DNA of 64,000 bases from Hyalangium versicolor (GCF_020103695.1 NZ_JAHXBF010000003.1:620001-684000), one strand, 5' to 3'; numbered from the stretch's first letter, positions 34,812 to 42,723 are shown. Notes: generated from the letters alone by a model not told the origin. Made by a program: numbers and translations.

Positions 34812-35480
34812 ATGCTCATTGCAACCCGCCAGCTCGCTGTATCCGTCCTGGCGTTGACGATTGCCCTGCCCGCGATGGCGGCCAAGCCCAAGGCCTCTCG
34901 CACGCCGCCGCCGAAGACTGTGCCGGCGAAGCCCGCGCCTGATTCAACGCCTGAGTCGGACTTGAAGCCCGCGCCGGACCTGAAGCCCGCGCCGGACCTG
35001 AAGCCCGCGCCCGAGGCGAAGCCCGCGCCCGAGGCGAAGCCCGTGCAGGAGACAAAGTCCACGCCGGCGGCGAAGCCCGCGCCCGAGGCGAAGTCCACGA
35101 AGGAGGAGAAGCGCCCTGTCGAGACGAAGCCCGTGCTCGAGGCGAAGCCCGCGCAGGCCTCGCTTCCCGCCGGGGTGCTGGATAAGCCCACGCGAGCTCC
35201 CGAGCCGTTCATCCACGGGCACCGATATGCCTATGTCGCGGGTGGTGTCTTGCTACTGGGTGGCGTGGGGTTCGGCTACTTCTCTCGAGGAGAGGCGAAG
35301 CGAGCGGAGACCCTGGAGTCCGCCCGTGAGGCCCAGGCGACGCTGAGCCGGGCTCGTACGGCCGCGGCCACGTCGAACGTGCTGTATGGCGTGGCGGGCC
35401 TGACGATCGCCTACGGGCTGTTGTTGGAGATCCTTCCGGAACCGGCCGCGGATGCGGCGAGCCTCACCTACCATTTCTGA
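34812..35480 (+). CDS. Secreted or membrane protein with Lys-Pro-Ala hexapeptide repeats
   Basis: The 222-residue protein has a signal peptide (MLIATRQLAVSVLALTIALP, cleavage after AMA). Residues ~25-125 are low complexity, dominated by KPAPDL/KPAPEA hexapeptides with charged variants (KPVQET, KSTPAA). The C-terminal part has two hydrophobic helices (AYVAGGVLLLGGVGFGYFS and VLYGVAGLTIAYGLLLEIL) separated by a helical Ala/Arg/Glu linker. The Lys-Pro stretch is of the type that spans the periplasm in TonB-like proteins. No TonB C-terminal domain is present, so it is not TonB. Function unknown. Confidence 0.75.
   Translation: MLIATRQLAVSVLALTIALPAMAAKPKASRTPPPKTVPAKPAPDSTPESDLKPAPDLKPAPDLKPAPEAKPAPEAKPVQETKSTPAAKPAPEAKSTKEEKRPVETKPVLEAKPAQASLPAGVLDKPTRAPEPFIHGHRYAYVAGGVLLLGGVGFGYFSRGEAKRAETLESAREAQATLSRARTAAATSNVLYGVAGLTIAYGLLLEILPEPAADAASLTYHF
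34963..35034 (+). repeat. 18-bp tandem repeats encoding KPAPDL/KPAPEA
   Basis: Four consecutive 18-base units (TGAAGCCCGCGCCGGACC type, the last two ending CCCGAGG) run in frame, with degenerate copies continuing to about 35090. Near-identical DNA implies recent unit duplication and likely length variation between strains. Confidence 0.8.
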
Positions 35481-35489
35481 AGAGGGCGC

Positions 35490-36002
35490 GTGGACGCTAG
35501 GTTGACAGGTGGCTTCCTCACGCTCGCGGCCGTGCTGACGGCTGCGGGCTGTATCATCTCCCAGGACGAGAACGCGGGACGCGCGTGTTCGGCGAACACG
35601 GACTGCCCGGAGGCGTATGCCTGCGTGGGGCCGGAGGGCCAGCGCTTCTGCGAGGTCATCTACCCGCCGCCCAGTGTGACTCCGGATGGGGGCACGGATG
35701 GGGGCGTGGTGCCCACGTACTGCAAGGACGTCCAGCCCATTCTGGCGGCGAGCTGTGTGTCGAGCTGCCATGGAGAGGTGTCGTCTGGCAGTGGTCGTAC
35801 CGATTTCCGTCTGGACTACTACGAGCCGACGGGAAACCAACCCAAGGGGGCCAAGGAGATGGCCGCGCGCATCAAGGTCCGCGCGTTCGATCAGCGGACC
35901 ATGCCGCCCACGGGCAATCCCGCCCCCACGGATGCCGAGCGTGCGATTCTGGGGCGCTGGGCGGCCGGTGGGGCACCCTTCTGTGATGGGGGCACTCCCT
36001 GA
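35490..36002 (+). CDS. Lipoprotein with CxxxCH motif, copy 1
   Basis: The 170-residue lipoprotein (lipobox LTAAGC, Cys about residue 21) has a Cys-rich N-terminal part (CSANTDCPEAYACVGPEGQR), a Gly/Asp/Thr linker and a C-terminal domain with YCKDVQPILAASCVSSCHGE and TMPPTGNPAPTDAERAILGR. The domain looks like a cytochrome c domain: Cys-Cys-His followed by a distal Met-Pro-Pro that could be an axial ligand. The spacing is CxxxCH rather than CxxCH. It overlaps copy 2 by a few bases at the stop. Heme attachment is not proven; the Cys pair might instead be a disulfide. GTG start at 35490. Confidence 0.78.
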   Translation: MDARLTGGFLTLAAVLTAAGCIISQDENAGRACSANTDCPEAYACVGPEGQRFCEVIYPPPSVTPDGGTDGGVVPTYCKDVQPILAASCVSSCHGEVSSGSGRTDFRLDYYEPTGNQPKGAKEMAARIKVRAFDQRTMPPTGNPAPTDAERAILGRWAAGGAPFCDGGTP

Positions 36003-36025
36003 TGTGGAGGGCAACCGAGCCAGCC

Positions 36026-36577
36026 ATGAAAAGAGCCGTCTTGAGTGTGTGTGTCGCCGGCGTGGTGGCCGTGGTGGGCTGCACCGTGTCGGTGATGGAT
36101 TTCGCCGGGAAGAAATGCGAGGTCGCGGAGGACTGCCCGGACTCGTACGTGTGCGTCGCGGCGCGCCCCGGGGCAGGGCGGACCTGTGAGGCCCTGGGCC
36201 TGCCCGGCATCTCGGATGGGGGTGAGATCCCGACCGGGCCCGTTCCTACGTGGTGTACGGACGTCCAGCCGCTGCTCGCCAACTACTGTCTGTCGAGCTG
36301 TCATGGCACGGATCACAGCAACAGCGGCAGGACAGACTTCCAACTGGACATCTACGAGTCGGCCGGAGGCGTCAAGGGCGCCCTGGAGATGGCCCCCCGC
36401 ATCGAAGCGCGTGCCGTGCGGCTCCAGGACATGCCCCCCATGGGCAGTCCCGCCCCTACCGCCGAGGAGCGCGAGATTCTTGGGCGATGGGCTCAGGGCG
36501 GCGCTCCGTTCTGCGACACCGACGGAGGAGTCCCCTCGGATGGGGGCGTGGATGGCGGCACGGACGGGGGCAAGTAA
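36026..36577 (+). CDS. Lipoprotein with CxxxCH motif, copy 2
   Basis: The 183-residue paralogue of the preceding gene has a signal peptide and lipobox (MKRAVLSVCVAGVVAVVGC), the same Cys-rich block (CEVAEDCPDSYVCVAARPG), then WCTDVQPLLANYCLSSCHGT and MPPMGSPAPTAEEREILGRW. It ends in a Gly/Asp-rich tail (VPSDGGVDGGTDGGK). The CxxxCH and the MPP motif are both conserved between the copies, so both are under selection. I prefer ATG 36026, which starts the signal peptide; ATG 36002 overlaps the previous stop and would add eight residues. Confidence 0.78.
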   Translation: MKRAVLSVCVAGVVAVVGCTVSVMDFAGKKCEVAEDCPDSYVCVAARPGAGRTCEALGLPGISDGGEIPTGPVPTWCTDVQPLLANYCLSSCHGTDHSNSGRTDFQLDIYESAGGVKGALEMAPRIEARAVRLQDMPPMGSPAPTAEEREILGRWAQGGAPFCDTDGGVPSDGGVDGGTDGGK

Positions 36578-36757
36578 TGGCTTCGTCAACCTGCGGAGAG
36601 GTGCGAGCTGACCTGTGAGGGCTCGGCCGGTCGCCTGCTACCCCTAAGGTGGCCACCGCACTCTGACAAGCGCTGTTCAGGTGCTGGGGAGGCACCCACT
36701 TTCTGCCCAACCGCCGGGGAGCCCTGCTCCCTGGTCAGGCAACGAAAGGAGAGGTGC

Positions 36758-37297
36758 ATGCGGAAGCTCATGGTGGCGGTGGCGGCAGTGGCAGGGCTGG
36801 CTCTCTCGACGGGCTGCAAGCGCAGTCCCCAGGAGGAGCGGCGCGAGCTCGCCGAGGCTCAGCAGGACGCCCAACGCGACATCGCCGAGGCTCACAAGGA
36901 CGCCAACGAGGAGCGGGCTGACATCCGCAAGGACGAGCAGGAAGAGATCGCGGATGCCCAGCGGGACGTCGCCAAGGAGCAGCAGGACGTGGCCAAGGCG
37001 GACCAGGAGCGCGCCGAGGACCTGCGCAACGACACGAACACCCTGGCCGTGAACGAGACCGTTCAGGGACAGGTGCGGTCCACGACGGGTGACTCGCTCG
37101 TTCTGGTGGTCCCCGCCAAGGACAACGTCGAGGTCAAGCTGAAGACGGATGACAAGACTCGTGTAACCCAGAACAGCCGCGAGGTCGATCTGGATGACTT
37201 CAAGGAGGGCACCGAGGTGCGCGCCTCCTACGTGGCGGATGGGGACGACCTGGTCGCTCGCGACGTCGTCATCCTCACCCCCGTGAAGAAGAAGTAG
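36758..37297 (+). CDS. Coiled-coil lipoprotein
   Basis: The 179-residue lipoprotein (MRKLMVAVAAVAGLALSTGC) has residues ~25-95 forming a highly charged, Ala/Asp/Glu/Arg-rich coiled coil with repeated AQxDxxRDIAEAHKDA-like units. Residues 98-175 are a small beta domain (VNETVQGQVRSTTGDSLVLV, EVRASYVADGDDLVARDVVI), probably an OB-like fold. GAGAGG precedes the ATG. A strong terminator follows, so it is monocistronic. It resembles small myxobacterial periplasmic lipoproteins of unknown role. Confidence 0.8.
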   Translation: MRKLMVAVAAVAGLALSTGCKRSPQEERRELAEAQQDAQRDIAEAHKDANEERADIRKDEQEEIADAQRDVAKEQQDVAKADQERAEDLRNDTNTLAVNETVQGQVRSTTGDSLVLVVPAKDNVEVKLKTDDKTRVTQNSREVDLDDFKEGTEVRASYVADGDDLVARDVVILTPVKKK

Positions 37298-37323
37298 AAC
37301 CCCACGGGTGGGGTACCCAGAAG

Positions 37324-37360
37324 ACGGCTCTCGCCTCCCGGCGGGAGCCGTTTTCTTTTA
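37324..37360 (+). terminator. Intrinsic terminator
   Basis: A 12-bp stem (ACGGCTCTCGCC paired with GGCGGGAGCCGT, one G-T wobble) closes on a TCCC tetraloop and is followed by TTTTCTTTT. It ends the lipoprotein transcript. Confidence 0.92.
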
Positions 37361-37515
37361 TGCGGCGCGGAGTTCGCCAACGGATGGAGCGGGTAGGGCA
37401 GGGAATGTCTGCCCCCCTTGGTAGGGTGACGACCCATGAGGTTCTTCCCGTCATTCCTACCTGGATGCAGAGCTACCGCGCTCCCAGGTGCGCTTTCTGG
37501 TAGGATGCCGGACGG

Positions 37516-37532
37516 CCAACCTATAAGGTTGG
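37516..37532. promoter_or_regulatory. Palindrome CCAACC-TATAA-GGTTGG overlapping a -10-like box
   Basis: Six-base arms flank TATAA, and a TATAAG hexamer at 37522-37527 overlaps the right arm. It lies about 65 bases before the kinase-like gene. A repressor bound here would block a promoter, but no -35 is evident. Confidence 0.4.
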
Positions 37533-37596
37533 ATTGCTCTCCCCAGCCGTCACACGCGCGGCCATTCGCGTGCCCAATCTTCAAGGAGTGCACGAG

Positions 37597-38712
37597 ATGT
37601 TCCCACCCAGTGAACGTTCTACGTCAAAACCCATCATCCTCTTTTCTTCGGGTCCCACCTCTTACGAGCTCGTCCGGTACCTCGGATCCACCAGCAGCGG
37701 AGAGATGCTGCTCGCGCGCCGCCGGTACTCGGAAGTCCTCGGCAGCTCGGTGATCATCAAGCGTTTGCAGGAGCCCTCGGATGCAGTCGCCCGCTCACGG
37801 CTCTTGGAAGAGGTCAAGCTCACCATTCAGTTCAACCACCCCTGCATCACCCAAGTGTTCCTGGTGCGCATGCATGAGGGCTCACCGCATGTCGTCATGG
37901 AACACGTGGATGGCTCCTCGCTGGAGTCCCTCCTCAATCTGGCGGCCATGCGCCGAGAGCCCCTCTCTGAGGAGTTCGCGGCCTACGTCGCCGGTGAGGT
38001 CGCGGATGCCCTCGTCCATGCGCACATGCTGAGTGATGCCGAAGGCCGCCCGCTGGGCATCATCCACCGGGATGTCAGCCCTCGGAACATCCACATTGGC
38101 ACCCAGGGACACGTCAAGCTCACCAACTTCGCTGTCGCCTACTCGAAAATGGACGGCCGCATGTCCACGGTGGGGCCGCTGCTCAAGGGGGATATTGCCT
38201 ACTCCTCCCCGGAGTACCTCCTGCTCCATCCGCTGGATGCCCGGTCCGATCTCTTCTCTCTCGGGGTTGTCCTCCTGGAGATGGTGACAGGCCAGCACCT
38301 GCTGGATCTGCCAGAGGTGGAAGAGGCCATGCATGAGGCCGGGGATCCCAACACCGTTCAGGCTTCTCTCGAGAGCGAGGAGCAGAGCTGGGTGCCCGCC
38401 TCGCAAATGGCCATGCGCATGGAGCGCTTCCGCCCGGAACACCTGGAGCGCGCCACCCAGGCGCTCTCCGCTGCCATGAAGGCCATCATCACCCGGGCGC
38501 TCCAGAGAGACCCCTCCGTGCGCTACCCGTCTGCCATGGAGATGCGGGATGAGTTGTGGGCCTTCCTGGGGGGCCAGGGGCGCTGCTACGGCCACCGGGA
38601 GGCGCAGCGCGAGATCGCTCGCATCCGCGGTGATGCCATGCGACGCGGCAGTGGTGCCGAGATCCCGGAAGAGGATCTCCCCGGTGACGAGCCCGGTGGA
38701 GGCTCACAGTAG
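37597..38712 (+). CDS. Ser/Thr protein kinase-like protein, probable pseudokinase
   Basis: The 371-residue protein contains one Hanks-type kinase domain: Gly-loop region YLGSTSSGEMLLARR, lysine K55 in VIIKRL, alpha-C glutamate, the catalytic loop IIHRDVSPRNIHIG with Asp159 and Asn164, and SSPEYLLLHPLDARSDLFSL downstream. The DFG motif that binds Mg-ATP is replaced by NFA (LTNFAVAYS, residues 177-179), so normal catalysis is doubtful. The C-terminus lacks a membrane helix. The ATG at 37597 has AAGGAG nine bases upstream. Scaffold or allosteric function is possible. Confidence 0.85.
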   Translation: MFPPSERSTSKPIILFSSGPTSYELVRYLGSTSSGEMLLARRRYSEVLGSSVIIKRLQEPSDAVARSRLLEEVKLTIQFNHPCITQVFLVRMHEGSPHVVMEHVDGSSLESLLNLAAMRREPLSEEFAAYVAGEVADALVHAHMLSDAEGRPLGIIHRDVSPRNIHIGTQGHVKLTNFAVAYSKMDGRMSTVGPLLKGDIAYSSPEYLLLHPLDARSDLFSLGVVLLEMVTGQHLLDLPEVEEAMHEAGDPNTVQASLESEEQSWVPASQMAMRMERFRPEHLERATQALSAAMKAIITRALQRDPSVRYPSAMEMRDELWAFLGGQGRCYGHREAQREIARIRGDAMRRGSGAEIPEEDLPGDEPGGGSQ

Positions 38713-38832
38713 TCTCTGAACCTCAGTCGTAGGCGGGGGGAGCGCTCTTGTCGGGCGCTCCCCGCCGTGCCTCTCGACGGTTGAGCATTGCGAGTGAGGC
38801 AGGCCCGGTGAAGGTGGCTTGTCCTTCGATGC

Positions 38833-39858
38833 ATGTCGTCCGAGACTGTCGCCATGAGCGACGTGAACGAACTCCACCGGCGGTGGTGCATCGCGGATGG
38901 CCATGCGGACTCGCTCATGTGGAACCGTGACCTCTGTGTTCGTTCCACCGAGGGCCATGTGGATTTCCCCCGGTTGCTTGAGGCGGGGGTCAAGCTGCAG
39001 TGCTTCACCATCGTTACCCGGGGGTTCCCCTTCATCGGGGGCTTCCCGGCGTTCGCAGCCTGGCGAGGCTGGCCCCGAGAGGCGCGCTCGGGGGAGTGGA
39101 ACCGGGCCGTGTGGCAGATCGATCGGCTCGCGGACTTCTGTCGCCGTTCCGAGGGCCGGGTGCGCATCACCACCTCCGCTGCCCTGCTCGAGGAGCACCT
39201 GGCTCACGGGCAGCTGTCCGCCATTCTCGGCGTGGAGGGTGGGCATGCCATCGAGGGGCGTGTGGACCGGCTCGCGGAGCTGCACCGGCGCGGAGTGCGG
39301 TTCATGGGCCTGACCCACCTCTCCAACAACGATCTTGGGGGCTCCTCCTTTCCCATGATGGGAAACCGAGGCCTCACGCCCCTGGGGCAGGAAGTGGTGC
39401 GGGAGATGGCGCGGGTGGGTCTGAGCGTGGATGTGGCCCATGCCTCCGAGCGCACGCTGGAGGAGCTCTTTGCCTACCCCTCTGTTCGCTTCTTCTGCTC
39501 GCACACCGGGGTGCGCGGTGCCGGGGGAGGGTGGCGCAACCTGTCGGATGAGTCGCTCCGCCGCATCGCCGACCGGGGGGGCGTGGTGGGTATCATTCTC
39601 GCTCCCATCTATCTGGGCGGGGACACCCTCGAAGATGTGACGCGCCACATCTCGCACGCGCTCGACGTCATGGGGGAGGAGGGGGTGGGGATTGGCTCGG
39701 ACTATGACGGGATGGTGGCGCTGCCCAAGGGCTTCCGGGACGTGACGGATCTGCCTCGGCTCACCGAGGTGCTTCTGCGCCGCTTTCCGGAGCCGCTCGT
39801 GGAGCGGATCCTGGGGGGCAACTTCCGGCGCTACTTCCGAGAGACGCTCGGCGGTTGA
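38833..39858 (+). CDS. Membrane dipeptidase family (M19) zinc peptidase
   Basis: The 341-residue enzyme shares the renal dipeptidase layout: DGHADSLMWNRD (metal His/Asp), LGVEGGHAIEG (bridging Glu), MGLTHLSNN, DVAHASERT, FFCSHTGVRGAGG, GIGSDYDGM and LGGNFRRYFRE at the end. No signal peptide, so probably cytosolic or peripheral. Two ATGs (38833, 38854) are possible and neither has a good ribosome site. Substrate likely a dipeptide or D-amino-acid dipeptide. Confidence 0.9.
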   Translation: MSSETVAMSDVNELHRRWCIADGHADSLMWNRDLCVRSTEGHVDFPRLLEAGVKLQCFTIVTRGFPFIGGFPAFAAWRGWPREARSGEWNRAVWQIDRLADFCRRSEGRVRITTSAALLEEHLAHGQLSAILGVEGGHAIEGRVDRLAELHRRGVRFMGLTHLSNNDLGGSSFPMMGNRGLTPLGQEVVREMARVGLSVDVAHASERTLEELFAYPSVRFFCSHTGVRGAGGGWRNLSDESLRRIADRGGVVGIILAPIYLGGDTLEDVTRHISHALDVMGEEGVGIGSDYDGMVALPKGFRDVTDLPRLTEVLLRRFPEPLVERILGGNFRRYFRETLGG

Positions 39859-39893
39859 CCGGCTTCGTGAGGCCCGGGATAGTCGGCGCCTGC

Positions 39894-40271
39894 ATGAACC
39901 GCTTCCTTGCCCTTCTTCCTCTGGTTGGCTTCTTCTTCCTCTCCGGGTGCGGTGGCCCGGACGTCGGCGACTCGTGCGAGACCACGGGCTATGTCTGCCT
40001 CGATGAGAAGCAGGCGCTCGAGTGCCGCCAGGGCGTGTGGCGCGCGCTTCCCTGCAGAGGCGCGTTGGGCTGCCTGGAGTCCAGCGATTCCATCCGCTGT
40101 GACACCTCCGCCAATGTCGCCGGGGACAATTGCGCGAACAGCGCCGAGGGTCGTGGCCTCTGCCGGGCGGATGGCCTGGCCGTCGTGGAGTGTCGGATGG
40201 GAGTGCTCGTGGAGACCGAGTCCTGTCAGGCCTGCACCCAGGATGGCACCCAGATTGTCTGCCAGCCGTAA
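39894..40271 (+). CDS. Small Cys-rich lipoprotein
   Basis: The 125-residue lipoprotein (lipobox FFLSGC) is followed by about ten Cys residues in a compact sequence (CETTGYVCLDEKQALECRQG, ALGCLESSDSIRC, ESCQACTQDG), so it is probably a disulfide-rich fold. Repeated CxxG...ECRxG-type segments suggest two internal repeats (DEKQALECRQGVWRALPC and ADGLAVVECRMGVLVETESC). The in-frame ATG at 39894 begins the signal peptide. No family recognised. Confidence 0.72.
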   Translation: MNRFLALLPLVGFFFLSGCGGPDVGDSCETTGYVCLDEKQALECRQGVWRALPCRGALGCLESSDSIRCDTSANVAGDNCANSAEGRGLCRADGLAVVECRMGVLVETESCQACTQDGTQIVCQP

Positions 40272-40364
40272 CTTCCTCCTTCGCTGAGCCACGGGCCGCC
40301 GGATCCTGGCGGTTGGCAGGCGGGTTGCCTGTGCCTACCTTGTCCTGGGCAGTGGGGGGTGGGC

Positions 40365-40970
40365 ATGGTGGGGTGGGGGTTATGGGGGCTGGGGGCCGTG
40401 GCATGGCTGTGGGCAGGGGGCTGGGGGAGCGATCCGCGTTCCCTAACCGAAGCGCCGAGGGACGTCGCGCGACCGGTGGTGCGCGAAGCCTCCGCTTTCG
40501 TGAAGGCTCCTCCGTCAGCCCCACAGGACGTCCGGTTCGTGAGAGCTCCCGTACCTGAACCTCGCCCTCGTACGAGTGGCCTGCAAGGAGACCCCTCCTG
40601 GCGCATGGGGAGGCCGGCCAGTCCCAGCCAGCTGCAGGTGAGCGCCTCGGCTCAGGCCGCACGGGCTGGAGAGAGCATCTCCGTGGAGGTCTCCACCAAC
40701 GAGATCTCCCTGGTTCGCGCCGAAGTCTTCCGGTTGGGAGTCTACGGAGGGACTGGAGCCGCCAAGGTGTGGAGCAGCACTCCCTTCACCGTTGCCACAC
40801 CTCCTCGGTGCTCACGCTCCGCGTGTCCCGCGCAACAGTCCTTCTCCTTCACAGTGGCCCATGATTGGGAGCCGGGTCTCTACGTGCTGAAAGTGACGCG
40901 CGCGGATGGGTTCCGGAGCTTCACCTCGCTCGTGGTGAAGGAGCTTCCAGCCGAGGAGCCTCGTTCCTGA
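40365..40970 (+). CDS. Stand-alone domain resembling the N-terminus of N,N-dimethylformamidase beta-type proteins
   Basis: The 201-residue secreted protein starts with a Trp/Gly-rich hydrophobic stretch (MVGWGLWGLGAVAWLWAGGW) that may be a signal. The C-terminal ~100 residues (ISVEVSTNEISLVRAEVFRL, GVYGGTGAAKVW, HDWEPGLYVLKVTRADG) match the beta-sandwich usually found at the start of large N,N-dimethylformamidase beta-like proteins, where a ~400-residue domain follows. Here the protein stops after the sandwich, at an intact stop codon. It is either a true domain-only protein or a truncated gene; the next gene is on the other strand four bases later. Confidence 0.6.
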   Translation: MVGWGLWGLGAVAWLWAGGWGSDPRSLTEAPRDVARPVVREASAFVKAPPSAPQDVRFVRAPVPEPRPRTSGLQGDPSWRMGRPASPSQLQVSASAQAARAGESISVEVSTNEISLVRAEVFRLGVYGGTGAAKVWSSTPFTVATPPRCSRSACPAQQSFSFTVAHDWEPGLYVLKVTRADGFRSFTSLVVKELPAEEPRS

Positions 40971-40973
40971 GGC

Positions 40974-41759
40974 TCAGCCCGTGATCGAAGCCAGGAAGCT
41001 GTCGAGCACCGGGTTGAAGCGCTCGGGCTGCTCCTGGTTCGACAGGTGCCCCGCGCCGGGGATGAGCTCCAGCCGAGCCCCGGAGATGAGGTCAGCCATC
41101 TGCTTTGCCTTCTCCAGGGGCGTGATGGCGTCGTGCTCGCCCACCACCACCAGTGCTGGGCCCGCGTAGCGCGCGAGGATGTCCTTGCTGTCCGCGCGCA
41201 GGGCCATGCCCCGCTGTGCCGCCGCCACCGCCTGGGGGGCCGCAGCCCGCATCATCGCAGCGACTTCGCGGCCCGCGGGTGAATCCGGGTTCGCCACCAG
41301 CTTCGGCAGCTGTGCCTGCACCAGGGGCTCCACACCCTTTTCCAGGGCCTCCTTCGCCGTGGCCTCGCGCCGGGCCCGGCCCGCCTCGTCATCCGGGGTG
41401 GCCTGGGTATCCACCAGCACCAGTCCGCGCACCCGCCCCGCATCCTCTCGCAGCAGCGCCATGGATGCGTAGCCGCCCATGGAGACACCGCCCACCACCG
41501 CCGAGTCGATCTTCAGCGCGTCCAGCAGCGCCAGCGCATCCCTCGCGATGCGCCCCATCTCCGTGGGGCCCTCGCCCAGCTTGCTCTGTCCGAAACCCCG
41601 CACGTCCGGGAGGATGAAGCGATAGCGGCCCGAGAGCGCCTTCACCTGCGCGTCGAACGCCGAACCGTTCAGAGGGAACGCATGGAGCAGCAGCACCGGC
41701 AACCCCTGGCCCACGTCCCGGTAGTGCAGGGGAATGCCGTCGACAGTCACCGTCAGCAT
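40974..41759 (-). CDS. Alpha/beta hydrolase
   Basis: The 261-residue alpha/beta-fold enzyme has the catalytic triad in place: nucleophile Ser in VVGGVSMGGYASM, Asp in VVVGEHDAITP and His in IPGAGHLSNQ. The oxyanion region is LLLHAFPLNGSAF. Substrate unknown; the fold is common to esterases, haloperoxidase-like and pathway-specific hydrolases. GGAGGA lies upstream of the ATG. Confidence 0.9.
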   Translation of the reverse strand: MLTVTVDGIPLHYRDVGQGLPVLLLHAFPLNGSAFDAQVKALSGRYRFILPDVRGFGQSKLGEGPTEMGRIARDALALLDALKIDSAVVGGVSMGGYASMALLREDAGRVRGLVLVDTQATPDDEAGRARREATAKEALEKGVEPLVQAQLPKLVANPDSPAGREVAAMMRAAAPQAVAAAQRGMALRADSKDILARYAGPALVVVGEHDAITPLEKAKQMADLISGARLELIPGAGHLSNQEQPERFNPVLDSFLASITG

Positions 41760-41778
41760 GGAGTTCCTCCAGAGGCGC

Positions 41779-42723
41779 TCAGATCCACCGTTTGTGTCTG
41801 AACCAGACGATGAGCCCGATGGGGATCACCAGGATCATCACCCACATCGCGTAGTAGAAGTCCGTGCGCTGGATCTCGTTGAAGTTCTGTCCGAAGAAAC
41901 CCACGATGAACGAGAGCGGCAGGAAGATCGTCGCGAAGATGGTGAGCTGCTTGGTGATGTCGTTCGTCTTGTTGGCCACCATGGACAGGTAGCCGTCCAT
42001 CACGTTGCCCAGGATGTCCCGGCCGCTGTCGATCTGCTCGTACAGCCGCACGAGGTGATCGTACACATCTCGGAAGTACAGCGTGGTCTTCTCCTGGATG
42101 TTGGGGATGCCTCGCCGGGACATCAGCCCCACCACGTCCCGCTGCGGTGACAGCACGCGCCGGAACGTCACCAGCATCCGCTTCAGCTCGAAGATGCGCT
42201 GCAGGTGCTGCTTCTCCGCCTGCTCGAAGATGGCCACCTCCAGGTCCTCCAACTCGTCGTTGAAGGAGTCCAGGATCGGGAACTGCTTGTCGATCAGCAC
42301 GTCCGCCAGCAGGTAGAGGATGAAGTCCGCTCCGCGCTCGATCGTTCCTTTCGGATCGTTCTCGACCCGACGGCGGATCTCGTCATGCGCATCGAAGGGG
42401 AACTCGTGGACGCTGATCAGCCAGTCAGGGCCCAGGAAGAAGTGATGCTCCTGTAGGGTCAGGTCGCAGATGTCCTTGGCGGCGGTGAACCCCTGGAGGA
42501 CGATGAACTGGTGGTTGGGGTACTCCTCCAGCTTGGGCCGCTGGTCCAGGTGGAGGCAGTCCTCGACGGCCAGCCGATGCAGCGAGTAGCGCTCGGCGAG
42601 CTTCATCAGCCCCTCCTCGCTGGGGGCGAGCACGTCGATCCACTTGATACCGGGCTTGTCGAGCAACTCCTCGCCGCCGGTGAGGGTGCGACCTTCGTGC
42701 AGCACACAGACCTGCATCTTCAT
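41779..42723 (-). CDS. corA: CorA-family divalent cation transporter with GQN signature
   Basis: The 314-residue protein has the long cytosolic funnel helices of CorA and two C-terminal transmembrane segments (LTIFATIFLPLSFIVGFFG and YYAMWVMILVIPIGLIVWF). The universal GMN selectivity motif between them reads GQN (FFGQNFNEIQ). The family includes such variants, so transport of Mg2+ or another divalent ion is likely but selectivity could differ. The C-terminus ends RHKRWI, typical of the family. Confidence 0.88.
   Translation of the reverse strand: MKMQVCVLHEGRTLTGGEELLDKPGIKWIDVLAPSEEGLMKLAERYSLHRLAVEDCLHLDQRPKLEEYPNHQFIVLQGFTAAKDICDLTLQEHHFFLGPDWLISVHEFPFDAHDEIRRRVENDPKGTIERGADFILYLLADVLIDKQFPILDSFNDELEDLEVAIFEQAEKQHLQRIFELKRMLVTFRRVLSPQRDVVGLMSRRGIPNIQEKTTLYFRDVYDHLVRLYEQIDSGRDILGNVMDGYLSMVANKTNDITKQLTIFATIFLPLSFIVGFFGQNFNEIQRTDFYYAMWVMILVIPIGLIVWFRHKRWI

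Larger units (their letters stand above)
37298..37596 (+). promoter_or_regulatory. Terminator-promoter gap upstream of the kinase-like gene
   Basis: The 299-base gap contains the terminator of the upstream lipoprotein (37324-37360) and the palindrome at 37516-37532. No convincing gene is seen in it. Confidence 0.4.

Noticed and set aside
34963..35034. CRISPR-like array
   Set aside because: The repeats are 18 bases, adjacent with no spacers, in frame and inside a coding sequence, so they are a coding tandem repeat.
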